DNA from: Ruegeria marina
Lineage (GTDB): Bacteria > Pseudomonadota > Alphaproteobacteria > Rhodobacterales > Rhodobacteraceae
Assembly: GCF_900101475.1 (NCBI RefSeq)
Contig: NZ_FMZV01000004.1
Span: 62,001-126,000 of the forward strand
Direction of reading: 5' to 3'
DNA: 64,000 nt
How positions within the stretch are numbered: position 1 is the first letter of the stretch; every line of letters starts with the position of its first letter. This document shows, piece by piece, positions 9,993-18,133 of this stretch. A model generated the notes under the pieces. It searched no databases, was not told the DNA's origin, and saw only the letters and a program-made list of their open reading frames with translations. Position numbers and translations under genes: made by a program.

Positions 9993-10302
9993 CGGGTCCT
10001 CCATAGATATCCCGGCCCGATGCCGGCGTTTCGCGGTTATGCGCCGCATTCACAGACTTGAATGCATATCTCCGGCACATGATTTTTTCAACCGCCTACA
10101 TCCTGCAACGATGTCGCGGCCTTGATCTGGGTCAAATACCCCTGCCTGTTCGACGTCTCAAGACGCCCTGCGCCGCTTGTCACACCGTTTGCGGCACGGA
10201 TAACGATCATGAGTTTCCCATAGGCGCCCGCGGGTTCCTCTGGACAGCGCCCGGCGCGCTGCTAGGCTCTCGCGCGAGCCAAGGCCAAGCAAAGGAAACC
10301 CC
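9993..10302. other. hemA / M20 peptidase divergent intergenic region
   Basis: This 310-base gap lies between two divergent starts. It contains the TTGA-N6-TCAA element annotated separately. I see no convincing small gene; short open frames here lack RBSs and have no recognisable product. The hemA leader is about 130 bases between that site and the start codon. Confidence 0.6.
10122..10135. promoter_or_regulatory. FNR/FixK-type binding site upstream of hemA
   Basis: TTGATCTGGGTCAA matches the TTGA-N6-TCAA core of Crp/Fnr-family oxygen regulators (FnrL, FixK, DnrD). Its centre is 136 bases before the hemA GTG and 174 before the M20 peptidase ATG. FnrL control of hemA is established in Rhodobacter, so hemA is the likelier target. 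Only position one of the right half deviates from ATCAA. Binding is inferred. Confidence 0.7.
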
Positions 10303-11694
10303 ATGTCACTCGACGCTGTTCTGGGCCGTATCGACGCGGACCTGCCCGCCGCGATCAACCGGCTGATGGAGCTGATCCGAATCCCCTCGATTTCGACCGA
10401 CCCGGCCTATGCGGCCGAGTGCGACCGCGCCGCCGACTGGCTGGTCGCCGATCTGGCCAGCATCGGCATCGCGGCCGAAAAGCGCGTCACCCCCGGCCGC
10501 CCAATGGTGGTGGGCCATGTCGCGGCCGACCGCCCGGATGCGCCGCATGTGCTGTTCTACGGCCATTACGATGTGCAGCCGGTCGACCCGCTGAACCTGT
10601 GGACCAGCCCGCCGTTCGACCCGGTGATCGAAGATACCGCCAACGGCAAGGTGATCCGAGGCCGTGGCTCGTCGGATGACAAGGGCCAGCTGATGACCTT
10701 TGTCGAGGCCTGCCGCGCCTGGAAGGCGGTGCATGGCTCCCTGCCCTGCCGGATCACATTCTTCTTCGAAGGTGAAGAGGAATCGGGTTCGCCCTCGCTG
10801 GTGCCCTTCCTCAAGGCGCATGCTGACGAGCTCAAGGCCGATATCGCGCTGGTCTGCGACACCTCGATGGTGGCCCGTGGCGTGCCGTCGATCGCGGCGC
10901 AGCTGCGCGGCATGCTCAAGGATGAATTCACCATCGTCGGCCCCCGCATCGACCTGCATTCGGGCCATTACGGCGGCCCCGGCCTGAACCCGCTGCGCGA
11001 ACTGTCGCGCATCGTCACCTCGTTCTACGACCAGGACACCGGCCGCGTCGCGGTCGAAGGCTTCTACGAGGGTGTGCACGAGGTCCCCGCCGACCAGCTG
11101 CGCCAATGGCAGGACTGCGGTTTCGACGAGCAGGACTACCTTTCCTCGGTCGGCTACTCGCAGGCGCATGGCGAAAAAGCCTATTCCACGCTGGAACAGC
11201 AATGGGCGCGCCCCACGCTCGAGGTCAACGGGCTGTGGGGCGGCTACAACGGCGCCGGGTCGAAAACCGTGATCCCCAGCAAGGCGCATTGCAAGATCAC
11301 CTGCCGCCTGGTGGGCGACCAGGACCCCGACAAGCTGCGCGTGGCGATCCGCAAACATGTCGAAGACCGCCTCAGCCCCGACGCCAAGGTGATCTGGGAC
11401 AACGACCTCGAAGGGTCCAAGGCCTCGGTGATGAATATCGCCCGCCCCGAGATGGAGGCCGCCCGCGGCGCGCTCTCCGACGAATGGGGCCGCGAGGCGG
11501 TGTTCACCGGCATGGGCGGTTCGATCCCGGTGGTCGGCTACTTCAAGTCGATCCTGGGGCTCGATTCGATGCTGGTGGGCTATGCCAACGAAGACGATGC
11601 GATCCACTCGCCGAACGAGAAATACGACGTCCAGAGCTTCCACAAGGGCATCCGCTCCTGGGCGCGCATCCTGGATGCACTGACGGCGAAGTAA
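10303..11694 (+). CDS. M20 family dipeptidase
   Basis: Cytoplasmic zinc metallopeptidase of 463 residues in the M20/ArgE/CPG2 group, likely a dipeptidase of the CNDP/DUG1 type. Metal and catalytic motifs are present in order: GHYDVQP (first ligand and adjacent Asp, about 86-92), RGSSDDKGQ (bridging Asp), EGEEESGS (catalytic and ligand Glu) and HSPNEKY near the end. A dimerisation domain is inserted around 210-320. AAGGAAA precedes the ATG. The gene stands alone, divergent from hemA. Substrate is not predictable beyond small peptides. Confidence 0.9.
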   Translation: MSLDAVLGRIDADLPAAINRLMELIRIPSISTDPAYAAECDRAADWLVADLASIGIAAEKRVTPGRPMVVGHVAADRPDAPHVLFYGHYDVQPVDPLNLWTSPPFDPVIEDTANGKVIRGRGSSDDKGQLMTFVEACRAWKAVHGSLPCRITFFFEGEEESGSPSLVPFLKAHADELKADIALVCDTSMVARGVPSIAAQLRGMLKDEFTIVGPRIDLHSGHYGGPGLNPLRELSRIVTSFYDQDTGRVAVEGFYEGVHEVPADQLRQWQDCGFDEQDYLSSVGYSQAHGEKAYSTLEQQWARPTLEVNGLWGGYNGAGSKTVIPSKAHCKITCRLVGDQDPDKLRVAIRKHVEDRLSPDAKVIWDNDLEGSKASVMNIARPEMEAARGALSDEWGREAVFTGMGGSIPVVGYFKSILGLDSMLVGYANEDDAIHSPNEKYDVQSFHKGIRSWARILDALTAK

Positions 11695-11712
11695 ATGACC
11701 GCCGGCCGGGCC

Positions 11713-12600
11713 TCAGGCCCGGTCGGCCCCGGCAAACCGGTCGGGCAGCTTGTAAAGCTCCTCGTATTCCGGCCGATGGAAATGCCACAGCCCGTCGCCG
11801 CGCTGTTCCCAGGTCGCGTGCATCACCTGGCGCACATGCTCCAGATCGAAACTCTCATCCACCGGCCGGGCTTCGAATGCGGCGAACACCGCGTCATCGT
11901 TGCGGCCCTCGGCGAACCATTTCGGATTGGTGCGAACGGCGCCGCCGGCGGCCACTTCCTTCTGTTTCTCGATGAATGCGTTTCGGCGATTTAGCGTTTC
12001 GACATAAAGCCCATAGTCGCAATACTTCATGTGGAACATGTAGAGAAATTCGGGCATGTTCAGCTTTTCATACTCGGCATAATGCCCGCCCCGGCCGATC
12101 TTGGCCGGACGCGACACGATACAGGGCTTGGCATAGTGCAGCGCCACCTGGGCATGCATCCGCGGCCCGAGAATTCCGGCCCCGATGTCGTCCTTCTCGC
12201 GATCACGGAGATGCACGATCTCGAGCCCCATCGCGGTATAGACCGTGCGTCCGGGCGCCTTGTCCAGCCATGTCCGCAGATTCATTCCCGTTGCGGGATC
12301 CACCACCACGAACTCGTCCACGTCACAGACCAGAACATGCTTGTACCACTGACGCAGCGCGTTCTTCAGGTAATTCTTGGTGCGCCAGTGCAGCATGGTG
12401 AACTGGCTGGTCTCGATTGCGGGCACCGGGAAGATGTTGCACCCCTGCGCCAGTTCACGCACCAGAGGTTCATCGCCGTGGCTGATGATGTAGAGGTTGT
12501 TTCGCCCGAACAGCCCGCCGTAATACTGCACGAACCGCGTCAGGAAATAGGCATCGTCCCGACAGATCGTCAGAACGGCCGTATTCGCATCCACCTTCAC
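11713..12600 (-). CDS. Glycosyltransferase family 2-like protein
   Basis: A 295-residue soluble protein with a GT-A-like start (AVLTICRDDAYFLTRFVQYY) and a DVDEFVVVDP motif near 94-103, where the DxD pair would coordinate the nucleotide-sugar metal. This resembles the Glyco_tranf_2_4/GT92-type enzymes often annotated as glycosyltransferase family 2 in Rhodobacteraceae. No membrane segment is seen. It converges on the M20 peptidase gene and has no polysaccharide neighbours, so donor and acceptor are unknown. An unusually Met/Tyr-rich stretch (EFLYMFHMKYCDYGLY) lies near 188-203. Confidence 0.75.
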   Translation of the reverse strand: MKVDANTAVLTICRDDAYFLTRFVQYYGGLFGRNNLYIISHGDEPLVRELAQGCNIFPVPAIETSQFTMLHWRTKNYLKNALRQWYKHVLVCDVDEFVVVDPATGMNLRTWLDKAPGRTVYTAMGLEIVHLRDREKDDIGAGILGPRMHAQVALHYAKPCIVSRPAKIGRGGHYAEYEKLNMPEFLYMFHMKYCDYGLYVETLNRRNAFIEKQKEVAAGGAVRTNPKWFAEGRNDDAVFAAFEARPVDESFDLEHVRQVMHATWEQRGDGLWHFHRPEYEELYKLPDRFAGADRA

Positions 12601-12708
12601 CTTGAAAACCCCTGCCCGTTTTCATTGCCGATACAGGAAAAGCAAAGCTTCAGGCAAGAGCGGGGAACGCCGTGGTGGCGTCGTTCCTTGTTTTTGGCAG
12701 GAGATGAA

Positions 12709-12785
12709 TGGCGCGGTTGACGGGGCTCGAACCCGCGACCCCCGGCGTGACAGGCCGGTACTCTAACCGACTGAGCTACAACCGC
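12709..12785 (-). tRNA. tRNA-Asp (GTC), copy 1
   Basis: A 77-base cloverleaf including encoded CCA. The acceptor stem is GCGGTTG/CAACCGC with discriminator G, the D arm carries GCTCAGTCGG, and the anticodon loop CTGTCAC gives anticodon GTC. The T arm is GGGTTCGAGCC. It is identical to the copy 129 bases away; the spacer is 52 bases. Confidence 0.97.
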
Positions 12786-12837
12786 GCATCTATGTCGCCC
12801 TCCGAGCCGGTCCAGTTCCCCTGGAAAGGTCAGGCAG

Positions 12838-12914
12838 TGGCGCGGTTGACGGGGCTCGAACCCGCGACCCCCGGCGTGACAGGCCGGTACTCTAACCGAC
12901 TGAGCTACAACCGC
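12838..12914 (-). tRNA. tRNA-Asp (GTC), copy 2
   Basis: Identical in sequence to the copy at 12709-12785 and first in transcription order. The anticodon is GTC and CCA is encoded. The two are probably processed from one transcript. Confidence 0.97.
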
Positions 12915-12978
12915 GCGCTGCGTGATATGGCGTTCCCTGCGGAACGTTTGGGTGTATTATGGCCCTGCTCCGGTATCG

Positions 12979-13497
12979 TCAAGCAGGTTTCGCAATTTTT
13001 TCGCCTGCGCCCGGAAAATTGTCCTGGAACGCCCAGCACACCCTGCGTGCAGAAACTGGGTTTCCACAGATTTCGTCCGTGAAAACAGGGCCTTCCACAC
13101 CATTGATGCGCCTGTAGAAACGACGTGCCGATGCGTTCTCGTCCAATACCTCCAACCACATGCACCCAAAGGCCCGGCGGCGCAACTCCTCTGCCACCGC
13201 ACGGATCAGCGCTTCGCCCAGACCGGTTCCGCGCGCCTTGGCGTCAACATGCAGGCTTTCGACCAGCGGTCCTTCGGGGTGGTCAGGGCGGACAAGGACA
13301 AAACCAGCAACTGCACCGGCAACCATCAGGATGTCGTCCTCCGGCGGCATTGCCGCCCAGCGCATGTCCATTTCATGCTCCACCGGCGCGCCCAGAAAAT
13401 CGGCCGGAAGCACGCCCGCGTATGAGGCGCGCCAATTGGTCAGATGCAGCGCCCGGATAGCAGGCAGATCGGCGGGTTTGGCGGGTCGGATGGTCAT
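12979..13497 (-). CDS. GNAT family N-acetyltransferase
   Basis: A 172-residue acetyltransferase of the GNAT fold. The start (TIRPAKPADLPAIRALH) is typical of the family. The acetyl-CoA pyrophosphate loop is ARGTGLGEAL near 88-97, and the motif B region is WLEVLDENASARRFY. It is related to the RimI/ElaA-like small-molecule or peptide N-acetyltransferases, but the acceptor is unknown. It lies upstream of the tRNA-Asp pair and next to pirin on the same strand with a 21-base gap, which suggests cotranscription with pirin. Confidence 0.85.
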   Translation of the reverse strand: MTIRPAKPADLPAIRALHLTNWRASYAGVLPADFLGAPVEHEMDMRWAAMPPEDDILMVAGAVAGFVLVRPDHPEGPLVESLHVDAKARGTGLGEALIRAVAEELRRRAFGCMWLEVLDENASARRFYRRINGVEGPVFTDEICGNPVSARRVCWAFQDNFPGAGEKIAKPA

Positions 13498-13518
13498 TTG
13501 TCACCGCCTGCCACTTTC

Positions 13519-14457
13519 TCAGCGCGCGGGCAAGGGCGTGAATTCCCGGTCGTCTCCCGGCGGCAACCGGAACCGCCCATGCGCCCAGTCACCCGCGCGC
13601 CAGGCTTCCTTGGCGGCCTCGATACGGTCCTTGCTGGTCGCCACGAAGTTCCACCAGATATGCCGCGGACCAGCCATCGTGGCGCCCCCCAACAGCATCA
13701 GCCGCGCGCCCTGCGGGCCGGCCCGCAGGCTCAGCCTGTCACCGGGGCGAAAAACCATCATCCGGCCCGCCTCGAAAACCTGTCCCGCAACCTCGACCGA
13801 TCCGTCGAGCACATAAGCCCCCCTGTCCTCGTGATTGTCCGGCAACGGAATGGCCGCGCCGGGCTCCAGCTTTGCGTCGACATAAAACATTTCGGACGTC
13901 GTGCTGACCGGTGCCGAGGTGCCCCAAGCATCGCCCAGAATCAGGCGCACCTGCTTGCCCTCCGCTTCCAGCAGCGGCAACGCCGAGGCAGGCGTGTGCT
14001 CGAAGGAGGCCGGCGCCTCCTCCAGCTGTTCAGGCAGCGCAACCCAGGTCTGGATACCGAACATCGATAGCGGCGCGCGGCGCGCCTCTCCGTCGGTGCG
14101 CTCGGAATGGGTAACACCATTGCCGGCCACCATCCAGTTCACCGCCCCCGGTTCGATCCATTGGTCGGTACCAAGGCTGTCGCGATGATGCAGCCGACCC
14201 TTGTAGAGATAGGTGACGGTCGCCAAACCGATATGAGGATGCGGACGCACGTCGATGCCCTGCCCCGTCAGGAATTCGGCGGGCCCCATCTGGTCGAAGA
14301 AAATGAACGGCCCGACCATCTGCCGACGCGGCGCCGGAAGCGCCCTTCGAACTTCGAAACCACCCAGATCGCGCGCCCTGGGCACGATGACGGTTTCAAT
14401 CGCGTCAACTGCATCGCCGATCGGCACATGCGCGTCCAGCAGCGGGTTCCAGCTCAT
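13519..14457 (-). CDS. Pirin family protein
   Basis: A bicupin protein of 312 residues. The N-terminal cupin carries the metal-binding pattern RPHPHIGLATVTYL with further ligands in HRDSLG and the conserved GNGVTHSE; the C-terminal pirin domain follows at about 180-290. Some bacterial pirins have quercetin 2,3-dioxygenase activity or modulate central metabolism by binding enzymes; the role here is not deducible. A perfect 6-4-6 palindrome sits 82 bases upstream of the start (14539-14554). The gene is followed 21 bases later by a GNAT gene. Confidence 0.9.
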   Translation of the reverse strand: MSWNPLLDAHVPIGDAVDAIETVIVPRARDLGGFEVRRALPAPRRQMVGPFIFFDQMGPAEFLTGQGIDVRPHPHIGLATVTYLYKGRLHHRDSLGTDQWIEPGAVNWMVAGNGVTHSERTDGEARRAPLSMFGIQTWVALPEQLEEAPASFEHTPASALPLLEAEGKQVRLILGDAWGTSAPVSTTSEMFYVDAKLEPGAAIPLPDNHEDRGAYVLDGSVEVAGQVFEAGRMMVFRPGDRLSLRAGPQGARLMLLGGATMAGPRHIWWNFVATSKDRIEAAKEAWRAGDWAHGRFRLPPGDDREFTPLPAR

Positions 14458-14538
14458 GACGTGTCCTCCAGATCTCTGACCTTGTCAAAAGCTAGTTCAG
14501 CCTGGCGCATTTTCAAATTCGCACAAAGTCAGAACCAG

Positions 14539-14554
14539 TGTTCAAATGTGAACA
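14539..14554. promoter_or_regulatory. Palindromic operator candidate upstream of pirin
   Basis: TGTTCA-AATG-TGAACA is a perfect inverted repeat with four-base spacing in the otherwise featureless stretch 14458-14643. Its position 82 bases before the pirin ATG fits an operator for a dimeric regulator. It does not match the GAAC-N7-GAAC SOS pattern. Confidence 0.4.
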
Positions 14555-14643
14555 AATCAAGGACGGGCGGGCTGAATGGCGGGCGTGGCCATCGGCGTCA
14601 GCATCGACCTGCGCAGGCTGATCAACCACGGGATGACAAGCTC

Positions 14644-14889
14644 ATGGCTACAGGCGCGCCCCTTGCCGCATTCTCATCCGGCGTCCCGATACCGCCTTCT
14701 GTGCTGCTGGTTGCCCACGCCGTGCCCGCACAGCGGCTCTTTAACCGGCTGCGGCTGCCCGGCCTGCCGCCAAGGCAGGTGATGGCCCTCGCTCTGGCGA
14801 GCATCATGATCTTTCCGCAGATTACGCTTTGGCTGCCGGATCATGTCCTCAGCAAGCAACGCCTGTCTGATGCCCCGAATCCGGACTAG
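14644..14889 (+). pseudogene. Remnant of a TRAP transporter large permease (DctM)
   Basis: About 81 codons with no plausible RBS. The first part, SGVPIPPSVLLVAHAV followed by RLFNRLRLPGLPP, lines up with the DctM internal stretch G-x-L-I-P-P-S ... L-F-x-A-G-x-L-P-G-L. The end, LASIMIFPQITLWLPDHVL, resembles the DctM C-terminus (FP-x-I-x-L-W-L-P). The roughly 200 residues that should separate these parts are missing. I read it as a decayed gene with an internal deletion. It runs straight into the aldehyde dehydrogenase remnant. Homology is by eye only. Confidence 0.5.
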
Positions 14890-15225
14890 TGTGAACCATG
14901 CCATGGGAATCAGGCACGAAGCGACGTTCGGCTCCGTGGCGGGGATCATGCCGGTCTCCGGTGACCAGGAGGTGATCACCTTGATGAACTATTGCCAATA
15001 CGGGCTGGCCGCCTCGATCGGGAGCCGAGACACCGCCCGCGCCACGGCCATCGTCCCGGTGGCTGAAAACGGGCACCCTGTTCATGAACCGCTGCGATCT
15101 CCTCGACCCTGCCCTGTACTGGACCGGCTACAAGGATGCCGGCTGCGGCGCGGGCCTGTCAGTGCCCGGCTTTCACGCCTTGTCCTGTCCCAGCTCCTAC
15201 CAACTGAAAAAGGCATACGCCCATG
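14885..15225 (+). pseudogene. 3' remnant of an aldehyde dehydrogenase gene, frameshifted
   Basis: Only the last roughly 110 codons of an NAD(P)-aldehyde dehydrogenase remain, split over two frames. Frame one (14885 to about 15055) reads SVNHAMGIRHEATFGSVAG, then ALMN-like and YGL-ASI motifs of the family. Frame two (about 15069 on) reads TGTLFMNRCDLLDPALYWTG and the terminal LKK motif. The catalytic-domain start, the active-site Cys region and about 370 N-terminal codons are absent. There is no terminal stop before the next gene. The intact relative would have preceded the iron alcohol dehydrogenase, implying a lost alcohol/aldehyde oxidation cassette. Confidence 0.75.
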
Positions 15226-16368
15226 AAACTCTTTGGCAACTGGTCCTATCCCACTGCGGTCCGCTTTGGCGCGGGGCGGATCTCCGAGATCGCCGAGGCC
15301 TGCAAGGCCGCCGGGATCACCAGACCGCTGCTGGTCACCGACAAGGGGCTGGCCACGATGGAGATCACCACCCGCACGCTCGACCTGATGGAGGCCGCGG
15401 GCCTGGGCCGGGCGATGTTCTCGGATGTCGATCCCAACCCGACCGACCGCAATGTCGCGGCCGGGCTCAAGGTCTATCGCGACGGCGGGTACGATGGCGT
15501 CGTGGCCTTTGGCGGCGGTTCGGGGCTGGACCTGGGCAAGACTCTGGCCTTCATGGCCGGGCAGACCCGCCCCTTGTGGGATTTCGAGGATATCGGCGAC
15601 TGGTGGAGCCGCGCCGACCCTGCGGGTATCCATCCGATCGTGGCTGTGCCCACGACCGCCGGAACCGGGTCGGAGGTCGGCCGCGCGGGCGTGATCACCA
15701 ATTCGGAAACCTATGAGAAAAAGATAATCTTCCACCCGCTGATGCTGCCCAAGGTGGTGATCTGCGACCCGGAACTGACGGTCGGCATGCCGAAATTCAT
15801 CACCGCCGGCACCGGGCTCGACGCCTTTGCCCATTGTGTCGAGGCCTATTGCTCGCCGCATTACCACCCGATGAGCCAGGGCATCGCGCTTGAAGGCATG
15901 CGGCTGGTCAAGGACTACCTGCCCCGCGCCTATGCCGATGGCACCGACCTAGAGGCGCGCGCGCATATGATGTCGGCCGCCGCCATGGGCGCCACCGCCT
16001 TCCAGAAGGGGCTGGGCGCCATCCATGCGCTGTCGCACCCGATTGGCGCGCATTACCACACCCATCATGGCACCACCAATGCGGTCTGCATGCCCGCCGT
16101 GCTGCAATTCAACCGCCCCGCAGTTGAAGGCGTGCTGGCGCAGGCCGCCGCCTATCTGGGCATCGCGGGCGGCTTTGACGGGTTCGCGGCCTATGTCGAC
16201 GATCTGAACACCGCGCTCGGCATCCCAAGAACCCTGACCGAATTGGGCGTCAAGGATCCGGATCTCGACATCCTGGTGCGCGACGCGCTCAACGATCCCT
16301 CGACCAGCGGCAACCCTGTCCAGATGACTGCCGGAAACACCCGCAGGCTGTTCGAGGCGCTGCTTTGA
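15223..16368 (+). CDS. Iron-containing alcohol dehydrogenase
   Basis: A 381-residue group III (iron-dependent) alcohol dehydrogenase. It has an N-terminal Rossmann-like dinucleotide domain with the GGGSGLDLGK motif (about 99-108) and an all-helical metal domain with ligands in DAFAHCVEAY, HALSHPIGAHYHTHHG and the nearby Asp. Relatives oxidise 4-hydroxybutyrate, ethanol, 1,3-propanediol or lactaldehyde; the exact substrate is uncertain. The gene is complete, although the aldehyde dehydrogenase and TRAP genes next to it are decayed, so its product aldehyde must be handled by an enzyme elsewhere. Confidence 0.92.
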   Translation: MKLFGNWSYPTAVRFGAGRISEIAEACKAAGITRPLLVTDKGLATMEITTRTLDLMEAAGLGRAMFSDVDPNPTDRNVAAGLKVYRDGGYDGVVAFGGGSGLDLGKTLAFMAGQTRPLWDFEDIGDWWSRADPAGIHPIVAVPTTAGTGSEVGRAGVITNSETYEKKIIFHPLMLPKVVICDPELTVGMPKFITAGTGLDAFAHCVEAYCSPHYHPMSQGIALEGMRLVKDYLPRAYADGTDLEARAHMMSAAAMGATAFQKGLGAIHALSHPIGAHYHTHHGTTNAVCMPAVLQFNRPAVEGVLAQAAAYLGIAGGFDGFAAYVDDLNTALGIPRTLTELGVKDPDLDILVRDALNDPSTSGNPVQMTAGNTRRLFEALL

Positions 16369-16548
16369 TCCGGCCGGCCCGAGGCGGTATGCCCCCGCAT
16401 CCGTACGGGCCTTGCCCTTCCCCGGGCCACACGATTCCGTCCTTTGAATCAAGGGCCTTTACCTGATTCAGCCTGTCATTTATGATCCGTGCCAGAGAGC
16501 GCGAAAAGCGCCGGCGCAGCCATGCGCATCAGGCAAAGGAGCAGGATC

Positions 16549-17262
16549 ATGAAATTCCGCGCGGCAGCGGCGGCATTGGCCATCGGACTCGGGCCGACGG
16601 ACCTTTCGGCACAGGGTTTGGTCGGCGCGAATGTCGACGTCAACCATTACCAGTTCACCAGCAAATCAAGGGGCGCGCGCCAGGCGCTGCAAGGCTCGTT
16701 CGAGCTTGCACTGGGCACTTCCGTCTCGACCCAGCTGGACCTTGGCTATTACAAGTTCGACCAGATCGGCGGCAGCGGCCGCAGCGCCACCCTGCACGGC
16801 ATCTACCAATTCGGGTATGGCGGTGCGGTGGGCGGCTTCTGGGGCACCGAGGATGGGGCCGGCATCGACCGGAATTTCTACGGGCTCGAAGGCGCCTATG
16901 ACTTCACCACCTTTCGGGTCGAGGGCTATTTCACCCGCGGTCGGGTCCAGGGCGCCAATGCCACCCTGCTCGGCGGCAAGATCAGCAGCGACGTCGGTGG
17001 CGGGCCCCTCAGCCTGAATGCCAGCGTGGACTACATGAACAACAAGGTCGGTTCGGACACGACCCGCATGGCCATTGGCGCGGATTATGGCCTGGGCAGC
17101 GGTGTCAACCTTTACGGTGAACTCGGTACCGGCAACGCCCGCGTGGCCAATTTCAGCAGCAACGACGCTTTTGTCGGTGTTGGCTTGCGGTTCGATCTGG
17201 GCGACCGCCCCGGCACCACTTTCGGCCGCCGCGCATTGCTCGACCGGCTTCCCGGTTTCTGA
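16549..17262 (+). CDS. Putative outer-membrane beta-barrel protein
   Basis: I do not recognise the family. The 237-residue product has a signal peptide (residues 1-21, ending DLSAQG) and then alternating aromatic/Gly-rich strands (LDLGYYKFDQIGGSG, FRVEGYFTRGRVQGAN, VNLYGELGTGNARVAN) as in small outer-membrane barrels. It has repeated YG/GY pairs and few charged runs. The start ATG 16549 follows AAAGGAG. The final residue is Phe, which fits assembly by the BAM machinery. It has no operon partner; tRNA-Val follows on the opposite strand. A porin-like or structural role is inferred only from composition. Confidence 0.65.
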   Translation: MKFRAAAAALAIGLGPTDLSAQGLVGANVDVNHYQFTSKSRGARQALQGSFELALGTSVSTQLDLGYYKFDQIGGSGRSATLHGIYQFGYGGAVGGFWGTEDGAGIDRNFYGLEGAYDFTTFRVEGYFTRGRVQGANATLLGGKISSDVGGGPLSLNASVDYMNNKVGSDTTRMAIGADYGLGSGVNLYGELGTGNARVANFSSNDAFVGVGLRFDLGDRPGTTFGRRALLDRLPGF

Positions 17263-17356
17263 CAACGCCGATCACGTGGCACTCCCCTCGCGGACCACAT
17301 CGGGGAATCGCACGGTGTTGGTTGAAAGACAGGCTTCATCCCGTTGTTTAAAATGC

Positions 17357-17383
17357 AAAAACCGCCAGGTTTTCCCCTGGCGG
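17357..17383 (-). terminator. Rho-independent terminator of tRNA-Val
   Basis: An eight-base-pair perfect stem CCGCCAGG/CCTGGCGG (17362-17369 with 17376-17383) has a six-base loop. On the minus strand it is followed by five U, about 11 bases after the tRNA-Val 3' end. Confidence 0.85.
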
Positions 17384-17393
17384 CTTGCTAATC

Positions 17394-17468
17394 TGGTGGG
17401 TGATAAGAGATTTGAACTCCTGACATCTTCGATGTGAACGAAGCGCTCTACCACTGAGCTAATCACCC
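17394..17468 (-). tRNA. tRNA-Val (CAC)
   Basis: A 75-base cloverleaf with encoded CCA. The acceptor is GGGTGAT/ATCACCC with discriminator A. The anticodon stem is CTTCG/CGAAG, and the loop TTCACAT gives anticodon CAC. It is followed by a strong terminator. Confidence 0.95.
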
Positions 17469-17487
17469 GTGAGGCTGGCTTGTAGCG

Positions 17488-17973
17488 TCACTCGGCAGGC
17501 TCTGCAAGGGGGTCTTGGCCAAGTTTTTCGACCGGCGTCCCGTCCTGCGTGCTGCGCCGCAGCTTGCAGACAATCACCTGGCCATTGCCCTTTTCATTGG
17601 TTCGATTGACCTTGAGCTTGCCAAACGGCGAAAGGTTCAGGCTGCGCCCCTCCGAGATCGCCTCGCCAAGAATGGCCAGCATCGCCTCGACGGCCGGCTT
17701 GGCGAATTTCTTCTTCACCTCCGACCGGGCGACAACAAGGTCGATCAATTCGCGTTTCCGAAGTTCGTTGTCATCGTCGGCACTGTCCGTATCTGCGTCT
17801 TCGGCATCCATTTCGGCATGCGCCGCCACGCTCAGCACCTCGGGTAGCGGCTTGTTCAACTCTTCCGCCAAATCCTCGGCCTTGACCTCGGATGCCAGCG
17901 CAGTCGCTTTTCGGGTGCTACGAGAGGTGGTCTTGCGGGTCGTGCTGGGGGCCCGCGTGGTGCGTTTTGCCAT
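17488..17973 (-). CDS. HU-like DNA-binding protein with a basic N-terminal tail
   Basis: A 161-residue protein in two parts. Residues 2-30 are a Lys/Arg/Thr/Ser tail (AKRTTRAPSTTRKTT) and residues 45-75 are acidic. The C-terminal 90 residues form an HU/IHF-type fold (RKRELIDLVVARSEVKK, EAMLAILGEAISEGRSLNL, FGKLKVNRTNEKG). It probably acts as a nucleoid protein. The tail resembles the disordered DNA-binding extensions of some histone-like proteins. The start MAKRTTRAP at 17973 is preferred to an upstream in-frame extension of 11 codons. Canonical HU proteins are about 90 residues, so this is a long variant. Confidence 0.8.
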   Translation of the reverse strand: MAKRTTRAPSTTRKTTSRSTRKATALASEVKAEDLAEELNKPLPEVLSVAAHAEMDAEDADTDSADDDNELRKRELIDLVVARSEVKKKFAKPAVEAMLAILGEAISEGRSLNLSPFGKLKVNRTNEKGNGQVIVCKLRRSTQDGTPVEKLGQDPLAEPAE

Positions 17974-18075
17974 GATCTTGCCTCTGGATCCTGTTTTCAA
18001 CAGCATACTTCACTGTTTCCAGTCTTTCCACATTGCTCGAAGAATTAGTTGAGATCCGGGCCCCCGGATACATCG

Positions 18076-18097
18076 AAGGCGGGCATTTCTGCCCGCC
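18076..18097. terminator. GC hairpin between lon and the HU-like gene
   Basis: AGGCGGGCA/TGCCCGCCT pairs around a short loop. A U-rich run (TTTTT) is present on the plus-strand side only, so it is a weak candidate for terminating minus-strand lon. Confidence 0.35.
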
Positions 18098-18133
18098 TCT
18101 GGAATTTTTCGACCTTGGCCATCCTGTTCAGCG

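Noticed and set aside
6177-10061. A plus-strand open frame of about 1294 codons
   Set aside because: It runs antisense to ispG, rodZ and hemA; the minus-strand products match known families throughout. GC-rich codon bias creates such shadows.
12708-13082. Open frame with two repeats of a Leu/Thr/Pro-rich sequence across the tRNA-Asp pair
   Set aside because: It is the antisense translation of the two identical tRNA-Asp genes, a well-known false protein.
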